Origin: Marinococcus luteus_A
GTDB taxonomy: Bacteria > Bacillota > Bacilli > Bacillales > Marinococcaceae
NCBI RefSeq assembly: GCF_034497705.1
Contig: NZ_JAXRUV010000006.1
Location: 1-64,000 of the forward strand
DNA: 64,000 nucleotides
Direction: 5' to 3'
A program made the translations under genes and the position numbers. Shown one piece after another: positions 42,765 to 50,880 of this stretch; position 1 is the stretch's first letter, and each line of letters begins with the position of its first letter. A model generated the notes under the pieces. The model was given only the letters and a program-made list of their open reading frames with translations, made no database searches and was not told the DNA's origin.

Positions 42765-43601
42765 ATGAAAAAACATTTGATAGCTCTTGATCTAGACGGG
42801 ACGCTTTTAAAAGATGATAAAACAATTTCCACAAAGACCTGGAAAGTAATACAGCAGGCTAAACAAGCCGGGCATACAATAGCTATAGCTACCGGCAGAC
42901 CATACCGCGCCAGTAAAATGTACTACCAGCAGCTCGGCCTTTCTACGCCTATCGTTAACTTCAACGGAGCCTATGTTCATCATCCGGCCGATCGCTCTTT
43001 CCGCTCCTTCCATGAACCGCTTGACCTGGATCTTGCCAGGACAGTGATTGAGACCTGCCGCAAGCTAAACGTTCAAAACATGCTTGCTGAAGTTCTCGAT
43101 GACGTGTATATGGATGAGCATGATGAATCCTTTATCGATCTTCTGGCTTTCCAGGGACCGGTAACCGGGGCCGGGAGACTTGAAAGAGTGCTTTCAAACT
43201 CTCCTACTTCTCTGCTCGTGTATCCACAGGAAGGAACAGCTGAACGCCTACAGGACCTACTCTCGTCCAGTGAAGCCAAGGGCATGCACCAGCGCTCGTG
43301 GGGAGAGCCTCACCATATGATTGAAATTATAAAAAAGGGAAATCACAAAGCAAACGGTCTCGAAAAGGTCGCTGCTTATGCGGGGCTCTCGATGGAGGAT
43401 GTGATTGCTTTCGGGGATGAGGATAATGATCTGGAAATGCTTGAAGCCGCCGGCACCGGACTTGCCATGGGAAATGCGAGTACAGACACAAAATCAGTGG
43501 CCAATGAAGTCATTGGTACAAATGAAGAAGACGGCATCGCCCATTATTTAGAAGAGAGATTAAAGCTTTCCTCGGACGACACGGTGCTTTTTAAAAATTA
43601 A
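42765..43601 (+). CDS. Cof-type HAD-IIB phosphatase (YitU-like)
   Basis: A 278-residue HAD hydrolase. Motif I is ALDLDGTLL (8-16), motif II IAIATGRPYR, motif III Lys in KKGNHKANGLEKV, and motif IV IAFGDEDNDLEML. The large C2B cap lies between motifs II and III. I start at ATG 42765. Its place next to argC and near yitT/yitV homologues suggests the orthologue of B. subtilis YitU, which can dephosphorylate the riboflavin intermediate 5-amino-6-ribitylamino-uracil phosphate. Substrate therefore inferred from context only. Confidence 0.85.
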   Translation: MKKHLIALDLDGTLLKDDKTISTKTWKVIQQAKQAGHTIAIATGRPYRASKMYYQQLGLSTPIVNFNGAYVHHPADRSFRSFHEPLDLDLARTVIETCRKLNVQNMLAEVLDDVYMDEHDESFIDLLAFQGPVTGAGRLERVLSNSPTSLLVYPQEGTAERLQDLLSSSEAKGMHQRSWGEPHHMIEIIKKGNHKANGLEKVAAYAGLSMEDVIAFGDEDNDLEMLEAAGTGLAMGNASTDTKSVANEVIGTNEEDGIAHYLEERLKLSSDDTVLFKN

Positions 43602-43634
43602 ACGCGTGATTTTGAATAAGGATGTGTTCAAACG

Positions 43635-44087
43635 ATGCAGGTGTATAAAGTACCTACAGATACCGAACAGTATGTGAGAAATCAAATAGCAGATCTGCTC
43701 ATGGGACAGATGGATTCCATTGGCATGAAGGATGCTTACCGGTTTCTGCAGCGGGCTATTGATCTTTCCCTTGACTCCGACTCCACTGCTCATATTTTTG
43801 TAGCCGAAACGGAGGAACAGATTGTCGGAGCTGCTTTTTTAAATATTGGCATTAGTCTTGAAAAGGGAGGCTATTATGTCTGGCTGAATGATCTCTACGT
43901 GGATCAGCAGTACCGGAACCGGGGTATTGCCAAGAAACTTCTGTTAAAAATTATTTACTGGGCAGAGCATAATGACATCAAAGGCATTGAATTGGAAACC
44001 GGAGTGAACAACGCAGCCACAAAAGCATTGTATAATTCCCTCGGCTTTTACGACGTTATTTCCAAGCGTTACGGCTTCCGTTTTTAA
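43635..44087 (+). CDS. GNAT-family N-acetyltransferase
   Basis: A 150-residue acetyltransferase. VYVxLYV-type strand WLNDLYVDQQYRNRGIAKKLLLKIIYWAEH is the acetyl-CoA site, followed by ELETGVNNAATKALYNSLGFYDV. The acceptor is unknown. It starts 33 bases after the HAD gene with AAGGATG upstream, so the two are probably one transcript ending at 44121. Confidence 0.85.
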   Translation: MQVYKVPTDTEQYVRNQIADLLMGQMDSIGMKDAYRFLQRAIDLSLDSDSTAHIFVAETEEQIVGAAFLNIGISLEKGGYYVWLNDLYVDQQYRNRGIAKKLLLKIIYWAEHNDIKGIELETGVNNAATKALYNSLGFYDVISKRYGFRF

Positions 44088-44094
44088 GTTCTGT

Positions 44095-44121
44095 CTTCCC
44101 TTTAATGGGGAGGCTTTTTTT
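44095..44121 (+). terminator. Terminator of the HAD-GNAT operon
   Basis: CTTCCC pairs with GGGGAG (one G-U), followed by GCTTTTTTTATT; the T-run abuts the stop of the convergent regulator gene. Confidence 0.65.
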
Positions 44122-44686
44122 ATTGCCGGTAAGCCGTATAAAAAAGCATAAGAACACCTTTGACTTTTTCCGGGCCGGTATTAATATAGGCATGGGAGTG
44201 GTCCGCCCGGAAACGCAGCGCGTCACCAGGCTTCATTAATTGTATACTTTCCTCTTTCGTCTTTACTTCCATCGCCCCTTCGTGTACAAAAATGTATTCC
44301 TCTACTCCAAATGGGTGGGCAGAGGAATAATGGTTTCCCCCAGGAGCCAGTACAAATTCATACCATTCGATTGGAGCCTGTTCGTGTTTGGAAAAAATAT
44401 TCCGGACTGCGTAGCCGTTCTCCCCTTCGAGCCAGGCAGCTTTATCAGCGGAAACAAATTCAATGTCCGGCCGCTGCTGCTGCAGAAATGCGGAAAAACC
44501 TACACCCATCCCTTCTGCAATTTTCCACATCGTCGTAATCGTCGGGTTCGAGGCCCCGCGCTCAATCTGTCCAAGCATCGGCTTGCTTACTCCTGTTGCT
44601 TCAGACAGTCTATCCAGACTCCACCCACGTTCATGGCGAAGCTGACGTAATGTTTTGCCGATTTCTTTTCCAATTGATTCTTTCAT
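44120..44686 (-). CDS. XRE-family regulator with C-terminal cupin domain
   Basis: A 188-residue transcription factor. The HTH is LRQLRHERGWSLDRLSEATGVSKPMLGQIERGASNPTITTMWKIAEGM (about 12-60). The cupin (about 105-185) has GGNHYSSAHPFGVEEYIFVHEG and LRFRADHSHAYINTG, with metal-like His/Glu. I start at ATG 44686 with AGAGGTG upstream. It is divergent from azlCD, which such regulators often control, with a near-palindrome between them. The ligand is probably an amino acid or a derivative (inference). Confidence 0.88.
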   Translation of the reverse strand: MKESIGKEIGKTLRQLRHERGWSLDRLSEATGVSKPMLGQIERGASNPTITTMWKIAEGMGVGFSAFLQQQRPDIEFVSADKAAWLEGENGYAVRNIFSKHEQAPIEWYEFVLAPGGNHYSSAHPFGVEEYIFVHEGAMEVKTKEESIQLMKPGDALRFRADHSHAYINTGPEKVKGVLMLFYTAYRQ

Positions 44687-44699
44687 TTTTTCACCTCTG

Positions 44700-44719
44700 T
44701 TGTATAATATAACATACAA
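44700..44719. promoter_or_regulatory. Near-palindrome between the XRE gene and azlC, likely operator
   Basis: TTGTATAATATAACATACAA: perfect six-base outer arms with a symmetrical ATA centre. It lies 14 bases from the regulator start codon and 34 bases from azlC, the position expected for an autoregulatory and azlCD operator. Confidence 0.45.
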
Positions 44720-44753
44720 ACGTACAATATAATTAAATAGAGAGGAGTTTCTT

Positions 44754-45464
44754 ATGAGTAATACAGCTGCATTAGAACACTCCTGGACCACCGGTCTTAC
44801 TCAGGGTCTTCCTATCGCCGCCGGATATGTTCCTGCTGCTTTGGGATTTGGCCTGCTTGGTGCTAACAGCGGGCTCTCCATATTTGAAACAGCACTTATG
44901 AGTATTATCATTTTTTCCGGCGCCGCCCAGTATATGGCTATTGGGCTTATTACTGCCGGGGCCGGTTTATACAGCATTTGGATTTCCACGTTTCTCATAA
45001 ATATCCGGCATTTATTAATGAGCGCTTCTGCCAAACAATCTCTTTTCTCAGATTCAAAATGGAAACAGGCGGTGTTAGCATTTGGACTAACAGACGAAGT
45101 CTTTGCGCTGATTTCTTCTAGAAGGAATAAAACGACCGTATTTTTCGGTATTGGGGTCTTTTTGGCAGCATATATCAGCTGGGTCGCTTTTTCATGTGCC
45201 GGATATTATTTTGGCGCCTTTTTTCCGGATTATCTGCAGATCAGCATGGACTTTGCCTTATATGCCCTGTTTGCAGCACTGTTGTTCCCCGCAATTTTAA
45301 AATACCGGATGGCTCTTTACACCGCTGGCTTAAGCGCAGCTATCAACACGTTTCTTGGGATCTGGCTTTCTTCAGGATGGGCTATTCCAGCTGCAATGGC
45401 AGCCTCAGTCATTATTATCGTATATGTCAGTTCCTTTAAGCAGAAAAAGGGGGGTCAGCCATGA
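44754..45464 (+). CDS. azlC: AzlC-family branched-chain amino acid exporter, large subunit
   Basis: Membrane protein of 236 residues with about six to seven helices. Family motifs are GLTQGLPIAAGYVPAALGFGLLG, MSIIIFSGAAQYMAIGLI, and STFLINIRHLLMSAS. With AzlD it exports branched-chain amino acids and analogues such as 4-azaleucine in B. subtilis. AGAGAGGAG precedes the ATG. Its stop overlaps the azlD start (ATGA), so the subunits are translationally coupled. Confidence 0.92.
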   Translation: MSNTAALEHSWTTGLTQGLPIAAGYVPAALGFGLLGANSGLSIFETALMSIIIFSGAAQYMAIGLITAGAGLYSIWISTFLINIRHLLMSASAKQSLFSDSKWKQAVLAFGLTDEVFALISSRRNKTTVFFGIGVFLAAYISWVAFSCAGYYFGAFFPDYLQISMDFALYALFAALLFPAILKYRMALYTAGLSAAINTFLGIWLSSGWAIPAAMAASVIIIVYVSSFKQKKGGQP

Positions 45465-45763
45465 ACATGCTTCTTTTAATCATTGGAATGGGCGTTATTA
45501 CATACGTAACGAGAGTGGTTCCTTTCTTTTCGTTAAATATTAACCGGCTGCCCGTTTCCGTGCAGCAGGCACTTCAGCTCATTCCGTATGCTGCGCTCGG
45601 AGCCCTTCTGCTTCCGGGAGCCCTGCGTTCCCCTCCTGATGCCTGGTTCGGCATGCTCGGTCTCTGCATTGCCTTTTTGATCGCTTTTACAGGCGGCAGG
45701 TTCACTGCTATCATTTGCGGTACTATTGGTCTGCTTTCCCTTGCTGCTTTTTTTATTTATTGA
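45461..45763 (+). CDS. azlD: AzlD-family branched-chain amino acid exporter, small subunit
   Basis: A 100-residue protein with about four membrane helices, beginning with MLLLIIGMGVITYVTRVVPFF and including QLIPYAALGALLLPGAL, both typical of AzlD. AAGGGGGG lies before the ATG inside azlC. It works as a heteromer with AzlC (family knowledge). Confidence 0.92.
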   Translation: MNMLLLIIGMGVITYVTRVVPFFSLNINRLPVSVQQALQLIPYAALGALLLPGALRSPPDAWFGMLGLCIAFLIAFTGGRFTAIICGTIGLLSLAAFFIY

Positions 45764-45768
45764 TACTA

Positions 45769-45800
45769 AAAAGCAGGAGCTGGTAAAGCTCCTGCTCTTA
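45769..45800. terminator. Terminator between azlD and the BsuPI lipoprotein gene
   Basis: Perfect ten-base arms AGCAGGAGCT/AGCTCCTGCT (45772-45781 and 45787-45796). On the minus strand five T follow; on the plus strand the tail is weaker (CTTA). Confidence 0.75.
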
Positions 45801-46268
45801 CGGGGTGTCGGATGTTTCCAGAGCCGGAGCATCCAGATTTTCAGCAAGAATCTGGAATTCTGCCTGGTACGAATTTTCAGGGTCGAGAAGATCTGCATCA
45901 AGCTCTCCGTCCCACCTTCGTATGTTTCCGGCATTGATCTCCACAGATTTCTCCGCCTGCGTAAACACCTTTCCCTCCGAATAAATATAAACTGGGTCGG
46001 ATTCACCCTCTTCTTTAATAATAACTTCTATTTCCTGGCCATCCGAAAAATCCAGCTTCATTTCTCCGCTGCCCGTATTTTCAAATTCCAAATGCCAGGC
46101 GTTGTTTTCAGTGTCCAGAGTGCCGACAAGCTCCCAATCATTTTTTGTCATTGAAGCTTCCTGACTTCCGGCGGAAGGCTCTTCAGTAGTCTGTTCGCTG
46201 CCGCAAGCAGCGGCAGGGAGCATACAGAAACATACCAGTACTGCAGCTAACCACCTTTTTACGGCCAT
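45798..46268 (-). CDS. BsuPI-domain lipoprotein
   Basis: A 156-residue protein. Residues 1-22 form a lipoprotein signal ending LPAAAC with Cys22 as the probable lipidation site, then a Ser/Thr/Glu linker (GSEQTTEEPSAGSQEAS). Residues 60-145 match the BsuPI (intracellular proteinase inhibitor, PF12690) pattern: FENTGSGEMKLDFSDGQEIEVII, YIYSEGKVFTQAEKSVEI, RRWDGELDADLLDPENSYQAEFQI. The start ATG 46268 is preferred for its GGAAGTGAGAG site. B. subtilis Ipi is cytoplasmic; this version would be outside the membrane. Confidence 0.78.
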   Translation of the reverse strand: MAVKRWLAAVLVCFCMLPAAACGSEQTTEEPSAGSQEASMTKNDWELVGTLDTENNAWHLEFENTGSGEMKLDFSDGQEIEVIIKEEGESDPVYIYSEGKVFTQAEKSVEINAGNIRRWDGELDADLLDPENSYQAEFQILAENLDAPALETSDTP

Positions 46269-46296
46269 CTCTCTCACTTCCCGGCTTTTATTTTGA

Positions 46297-47142
46297 TTAG
46301 TCGTCTTTACGGAACAGCCCGAACACCGTCGTCGTGTTAATAATGTTTGTGAATGCCTCCGGATCTGCTTCCTGCACTACCTGCTGGAGCGTGTACATTT
46401 CGTACCGTGTAATCACTGTCATTAATATTTCTTTTTCACTTGCATCAAATCCTCCCCGGGCAGGGATCCGTGTGATCCCTCTGGTCAGATTTTGATGAAT
46501 GGCATCCCGCATCTCGTCCGGGTTTTTCGTTACGATTAAAGCCGTAAGCTTTACGTGTCGTGTGTGAATAGTATCTATGACCCTTGAGCCGACATACAGC
46601 GTTACCAGGGTGTACAAGGAACTTTCCCAGTTGTACAGAAAGCCGGCTGCTATAACGATGACCCCGTTTAGCAGCATGAAATACGTACCGACCGGACGGT
46701 CTCCCATACGTGCGAGCACCAGGGCCACAATATCCAGTCCACCCGCAGAAGCCCCCCATTTCAAGGCTACAGCGGCTCCTGCAGCTGTAATTGCCCCGCC
46801 AAAGACACTGTTTAATAAAATGTCTCCCGACAGCTCCGTAATAGGTATAAGATCAAGAAAAAACGTTGTCAGTGCTACGTGTAAAAAGCTGTAAAATGTA
46901 AACAGCCGTCCTACTTTAAACCAGCCGAGCATAGCAATCGGTATATTGATCAGAAACAAAAGTACGCCGGTGGAAAGCGGTAGAAAGCCGGCAATAATCT
47001 GTGCAATACCTGTAGCTCCACTCGCAAATACATTTGCCGGCTCCAAAAACAAGTTCAGGCCGACAGCCATAATCAAAGCCCCGAATACGATAACCAGGAC
47101 ACGTATGACTTCCGATACGATAGATGAATGGCTTGTAAGCAT
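46297..47142 (-). CDS. yitT: YitT-family membrane protein (DUF161-DUF2179)
   Basis: A 281-residue protein with five or six membrane helices (about 10-190: VIVFGALIMAVGLNLFLEPANVFASGATGIAQII, KWGASAGGLDIVALVLARM). A cytosolic DUF2179 domain follows (about 195-281: KLTALIVTKNPDEMRDAIHQNLTRGITRIPARGGFDASEKEILMTVITRYE). AGAAAGGAGG precedes the ATG. Function of the family is not established. Adjacency to the BsuPI and esterase genes parallels the ipi-yitT-yitV neighbourhood of B. subtilis. Confidence 0.9.
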   Translation of the reverse strand: MLTSHSSIVSEVIRVLVIVFGALIMAVGLNLFLEPANVFASGATGIAQIIAGFLPLSTGVLLFLINIPIAMLGWFKVGRLFTFYSFLHVALTTFFLDLIPITELSGDILLNSVFGGAITAAGAAVALKWGASAGGLDIVALVLARMGDRPVGTYFMLLNGVIVIAAGFLYNWESSLYTLVTLYVGSRVIDTIHTRHVKLTALIVTKNPDEMRDAIHQNLTRGITRIPARGGFDASEKEILMTVITRYEMYTLQQVVQEADPEAFTNIINTTTVFGLFRKDD

Positions 47143-47172
47143 AGTTATCCTCCTTTCTACTGCACGTTTACT

Positions 47173-47928
47173 TTAAATATGGGAAGCGGCCCATTCTGAA
47201 GCCGCGATCATACCTTCTCTCGTTACTTTATGACCCGCTTCCTGCTGCAGATAATAGGCCTGCCCCGAGGAAGTTCTATCCGGAAGACGTTCATAAAAGC
47301 GATAAGATAATTCGTAAGGTACAACGTCATCTTCTTTTCCATGCCAAAAAAAGATAGGTTTTGCTTCCACTTTGGCGGGATCAAGGGAAAGATCATACGT
47401 AGCCAGTTTGTCTAACAGGTCCTGCTCCTCGCGTTCCGAGAGCTCCCAGTCAGACGTTTTCTTCAATGAGCGTATCTGTTCTTCGGCCATTGCTTTCCAG
47501 GACGGAGATCCCATCATAATCATGCCTCCCTGGATCCACTCGAAGGACTTGAGTGCCCCGCATGAAATGATACCTCCCATGGATGTACCAGAAACATACG
47601 TCCGACCGCTGTCAATCCATTCATATGTATTCATTTCATTCAGCAGAGCTTCGGTTTCCTCCACCGCCTGCATGACAATATTCCAAAACGCATAGTTTCT
47701 CCTGCCAGGGTCCATATCACCTTCGCGTTCTCCGTGATGAAGAGCATCCGGGAGCACGACCCGTATTCCCTTTTCTGCCAAATAATAGGCAAAGGAAAGA
47801 TTCTGCTCTTTACTGCTGCCAAGGCCATGCCAAAATAAAACCGTTGGCTGCGGATGGTGTTTATCTGCCTGTTTAGAGATATGCAGGCTTGGAATATCTG
47901 CGATCGTTTGCTTTTCGATAGTAATCAT
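47173..47928 (-). CDS. yitV: Alpha/beta hydrolase esterase (YitV-like)
   Basis: A 251-residue serine hydrolase. HGLGSSKEQN (34-43) gives the oxyanion hole, the nucleophile Ser116 is in SGTSMGG, the acid is probably in HGKEDDVVPYE, and the His in EAGHKVTREG. I start at ATG 47928 with AAAGGATGG upstream. No signal peptide. It is 30 bases upstream of yitT on the same strand, so the two are probably co-transcribed. Natural ester unknown. Confidence 0.88.
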   Translation of the reverse strand: MITIEKQTIADIPSLHISKQADKHHPQPTVLFWHGLGSSKEQNLSFAYYLAEKGIRVVLPDALHHGEREGDMDPGRRNYAFWNIVMQAVEETEALLNEMNTYEWIDSGRTYVSGTSMGGIISCGALKSFEWIQGGMIMMGSPSWKAMAEEQIRSLKKTSDWELSEREEQDLLDKLATYDLSLDPAKVEAKPIFFWHGKEDDVVPYELSYRFYERLPDRTSSGQAYYLQQEAGHKVTREGMIAASEWAASHI

Positions 47929-48038
47929 GCCAGTCCATCCTTTACAGCCGTTATAGTAGTACACTCTGAATATTGTACCCCAGTAAAGCAATTATTGAAA
48001 AGACCGAAGCCTTCCATTTCCTTCAATCCGCTTTAAAA

Positions 48039-48086
48039 ACAAAAAAAGACAGCTGCGTGCATAAGCACTTCGACAGCTGTCTTTCC
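48039..48086 (-). terminator. Terminator of the 104-aa membrane protein gene
   Basis: AAAGACAGCTG pairs with CAGCTGTCTTT on the minus strand with an inner GTGC/GCAC pairing, followed by a T-run of seven. Confidence 0.8.
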
Positions 48087-48091
48087 GTTGT

Positions 48092-48406
48092 CTATTTTTC
48101 ATCTTCTTCCTTTGCTGTCCGGAGTGGTTCTTCCTCTTTTTCCTCCGCTTCTTCATAATGAAGGACAGAGTATTGAGCACCTTCAGAAACCATTTTGTTG
48201 TCTTCAAAATCCTGAGGATCCGGATTACCTACGGTTTCATTCAATTCTTTATCTTCTTCTTCTTTTGTTTTGCCGCCTACTTTGGCTGCTGTACGCTTTG
48301 ATACGTCTTTCACCTGCGCTCTTGTTTCTCCGTCTTTAAGAAAATAAACGGCTGCGCCAACAATCAGTACTGTCAATACGGTCCATAAAATACTATTTTT
48401 CTGCAT
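48092..48406 (-). CDS. Hypothetical single-span membrane protein with acidic tail
   Basis: A 104-residue protein from ATG 48406 (AGGAGG upstream). One N-terminal helix (ILWTVLTVLIVGAAVYFL) is followed by a basic segment (RAQVKDVSKRTAAKVGGKTK) and a long Glu/Asp-rich tail (EEAEEKEEEPLRTAKEEDEK). The topology suggests a membrane anchor with a disordered cytoplasmic end. No domain recognised. Monocistronic, with its own terminator. Confidence 0.65.
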   Translation of the reverse strand: MQKNSILWTVLTVLIVGAAVYFLKDGETRAQVKDVSKRTAAKVGGKTKEEEDKELNETVGNPDPQDFEDNKMVSEGAQYSVLHYEEAEEKEEEPLRTAKEEDEK

Positions 48407-48545
48407 ACCATACGCCTCCTGTCTCAATCAACTGAATTCATTGCTCTTTTCGCTATTTCCCAAATCAGTTAATACTAAACCCTTCATGTTTATAGAAAAG
48501 AAGACATACTCAGGCCTTTCAGTGAAAACTACTGGGGCTGTTGTA

Positions 48546-48573
48546 CAAAAAACTGCAGAAATTATTCTGCAGC
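48546..48573 (-). terminator. Terminator of the rhodanese gene
   Basis: CTGCAGAA pairs with TTCTGCAG around TAAT on the minus strand, followed by TTTTTTG. Confidence 0.75.
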
Positions 48574-48583
48574 TTCTTCGTGG

Positions 48584-48955
48584 TTATTTTTTATATAAAT
48601 CGTTTACGTCCTTCAGCGGATTTTCCATGCCTGAATTTGTTTCGTCATCCCAGGCGAGCATTCCTCCGGCAAAATTATAAACATTTTCAATTCCATTGTC
48701 CTGAAAATACTGGGCCGTATGCTGGCTTCTCGAGCCACTTCGACAGATAAACACGTATGATTCATCTTTTTTAAACTGGTCGATCACTTCAGGGACCTGA
48801 TTCATTGGAAGAAGAGGTACGCCTGGTATATGACGTTCTTCATATTCGCCCGGCTCTCTTATATCGATCATGATCGGTGTTTTTTTACCGTTATTATATT
48901 GTTCCTTCAGTTCGTCTACATCCAACTGGCGGATTCCTTCTAAATCGTAAGCCAA
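48584..48955 (-). CDS. Rhodanese-domain protein
   Basis: A 123-residue single rhodanese domain. IDIREPGEYEERHIPGVPLLPM is the CH2A-type motif, and the active Cys is in YVFICRSGSRSQHTAQYF (six-residue CRSGSR loop, typical of sulfurtransferases). It starts at TTG 48955 with AAAGGATG upstream. Sulfur donor and acceptor unknown. It is divergent from the PucR-type regulator. Confidence 0.88.
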   Translation of the reverse strand: MAYDLEGIRQLDVDELKEQYNNGKKTPIMIDIREPGEYEERHIPGVPLLPMNQVPEVIDQFKKDESYVFICRSGSRSQHTAQYFQDNGIENVYNFAGGMLAWDDETNSGMENPLKDVNDLYKK

Positions 48956-49032
48956 TATCGTTCATCCTTTCTATTTTAGCTTTCTGATTCATTCTACCAC
49001 CTGTGCGCCAATTCGTTAAAAGTCTTATACCT

Positions 49033-49061
49033 TACAATAATGCGTGTCTGATACAATAATG
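49033..49061. repeat. Two 10-bp direct repeats TACAATAATG upstream of the PucR-type gene
   Basis: TACAATAATG occurs at 49033-49042 and 49052-49061, 19 bases apart, and the pair is flanked by CTTACA/TGTAAG arms. The second copy includes a possible -10 (TACAAT). It lies 22 bases before the regulator start, a likely autoregulatory site. Confidence 0.45.
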
Positions 49062-49082
49062 TAAGAATAGGAGGCGGTCAGC

Positions 49083-49982
49083 TTGCATAATGATATTATT
49101 TCGCTATTTCCAGAAGCAGTGCCCCAGGAGCACTGGAAGGAAATCACCCAACCCGAACAACACTTTTATTACAGGCTTCCGGATGGTACACAATTGGCTA
49201 TTCCCATTCATTCACTCTCGGCCCGGGAAAAGCACCTGCTCGAAACTGTGCTCACGCCCGTATCCCCCGGCAGCTGGGAAGATTCTCCCTGGGAGGCCTA
49301 TCTTCAGGCAAAAAGTGATACGCTTCCTGAGCATATCCCCAGCCCGTTTCGTTTTTTATTTCTTGAAGGCTCCAGCCTTTACCGCTGGAAAAACGATATT
49401 TACGATACTCTTCTTGAATATTACCAGCGCTCTGTCATTCTTACCGTCCTCGGGGACGAAAAGCTTCTTGCTGTTATTCCGGATGATGATTCAGACGAAG
49501 AGGAAGTATTTGAGGCCCAGGAATTATCAACCCTGCTGATGGGAGACACGATGGTTGATGCTTCTGTTTATTGCGGAAGAAAGGTCTACCGCAGTGAAAA
49601 TATACGTTTAATTTATCAGCAGGAACAGGAGATGTTTTCATTTCTCCAGGAGCAGCAGCCATCCAGGCGCTCTTTTGCCCCATTTGAAGCGCTGCCCGGC
49701 ATTCATATGGTTGAAAGTACCCGGTTCTCTAAAAAAGAACTGCTCCATTATGCTCTAAGTGGTCTCGAACAGGATGAAGAATTAATGCACACTCTTTATA
49801 CTTTCTTCCTAGAAAACTTAAACAGCAGCGCTACCGCCAAAAGGCTCCACCTGCACAGGAATACGCTGAAATACCGCCTCGACAAAGTGACCGACCGGCT
49901 TGGCATCGACGTCAAACAGTTTCTGCACGCTGCCCCGCTCTTTTTACTTCTTCAGGCGCAGTATGGTTCGGGCATTGCATAG
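49083..49982 (+). CDS. PucR/CdaR-type helix-turn-helix regulator
   Basis: A 299-residue protein. The C-terminus has the PucR-type HTH (HTH_30) at about 240-290: LYTFFLENLNSSATAKRLHLHRNTLKYRLDKVTDRLGIDVKQF. The first 100 residues match no domain I know, and the middle (110-210) resembles the degenerate GGDEF-like region of CdaR proteins, with VILTVLGDEKLLAVIPDDDSDEEE. It starts at TTG 49083 with AGGAGGCGG upstream. Convergent with the FAH-family gene. Effector unknown. Confidence 0.82.
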   Translation: MHNDIISLFPEAVPQEHWKEITQPEQHFYYRLPDGTQLAIPIHSLSAREKHLLETVLTPVSPGSWEDSPWEAYLQAKSDTLPEHIPSPFRFLFLEGSSLYRWKNDIYDTLLEYYQRSVILTVLGDEKLLAVIPDDDSDEEEVFEAQELSTLLMGDTMVDASVYCGRKVYRSENIRLIYQQEQEMFSFLQEQQPSRRSFAPFEALPGIHMVESTRFSKKELLHYALSGLEQDEELMHTLYTFFLENLNSSATAKRLHLHRNTLKYRLDKVTDRLGIDVKQFLHAAPLFLLLQAQYGSGIA

Positions 49983-49983
49983 G

Positions 49984-50859
49984 CTATATTTTTTTTACTT
50001 TATTGGAGAGCGTACCGATCGCCTCCACATGAACGTCCACAGCATCCCCGTCCTTTAAATACTTAGGAGGATTGAACCCTGAGCCGACACCAGCCGGTGT
50101 GCCCGTAGCAATAACATCACCCGGACGGAGCGTCATGCCCCTGGATAATTGTTCGATCAGTTCTTCAATATCAAAGATAAGATCCGACATACTGCCCGAC
50201 TGCCTTTTTTCTCCATTTACATAGGTTTCCAGCTTCCAGTCTGAGGGCTGGCCGGAGGGACCGACAGTAACATACGGGCCGATTGGACCGTACGTGTCCC
50301 CGCTTTTTCCAAGGAAAAACTGCTGGTGACGCTTTTGTACGTCCCGGGCAGTGATATCGTTGAACAAGGTGTACCCGAATACATAATCCATTGCATTTTC
50401 TTTTGAAATCTGCCGTCCAGCTTTTCCAATAACGACAGCTATTTCCCCTTCATAATCCAGAGCTTCTGTAAATGATTCGTCCAGTTCTATCGTGCCTCCA
50501 TCCGCTACTAATGACGAAGAAGATTTTGTAAATACCAGCGGTGCCTCCGGAGCATTTTGCGCCCCCATTTCTGCAGCATGATCAGCGTAATTTTTTCCGA
50601 TGCAGATAATATTCTGCCCCTCACGGTTAACCGGCGGGAGCACGTTTACATTTTCGGCAGCATATGTCTTGAATTGGTGACGGCTTTCTGTATAGTCCCT
50701 CCACCGCTCTACAAGCAGCGCCTTTCCGTTAACGGTTTCTTCGAGCCATTTCCTCAAATCCCCGTTTTCCCCAATTTCTAGATCGACATACACATCAAAT
50801 TCTTCATCGTATCCGGCAAGAAAAGAATGGCCGTTTTGTTCCACTGCTGCGATCCGCAT
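49984..50859 (-). CDS. Fumarylacetoacetate hydrolase (FAH) family protein
   Basis: A 291-residue metal-dependent C-C hydrolase or isomerase fold. IICIGKNYADHAAEMG holds the catalytic His. The metal ligands are in DYEGEIAVVIGKAG and FNDITARDVQKRHQQFFLGKSGDTYGPIGPYV, and GDVIATGTPAGVGSG is near the C-terminus. Members act as acylpyruvases, oxaloacetate decarboxylases or aromatic-degradation hydrolases; the choice cannot be made here. AAGGAGGAG precedes the ATG, and it follows the 188-aa membrane-protein gene by 21 bases. Confidence 0.88.
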   Translation of the reverse strand: MRIAAVEQNGHSFLAGYDEEFDVYVDLEIGENGDLRKWLEETVNGKALLVERWRDYTESRHQFKTYAAENVNVLPPVNREGQNIICIGKNYADHAAEMGAQNAPEAPLVFTKSSSSLVADGGTIELDESFTEALDYEGEIAVVIGKAGRQISKENAMDYVFGYTLFNDITARDVQKRHQQFFLGKSGDTYGPIGPYVTVGPSGQPSDWKLETYVNGEKRQSGSMSDLIFDIEELIEQLSRGMTLRPGDVIATGTPAGVGSGFNPPKYLKDGDAVDVHVEAIGTLSNKVKKI

Positions 50860-50880
50860 GATTATTCTCCTCCTTGAACA

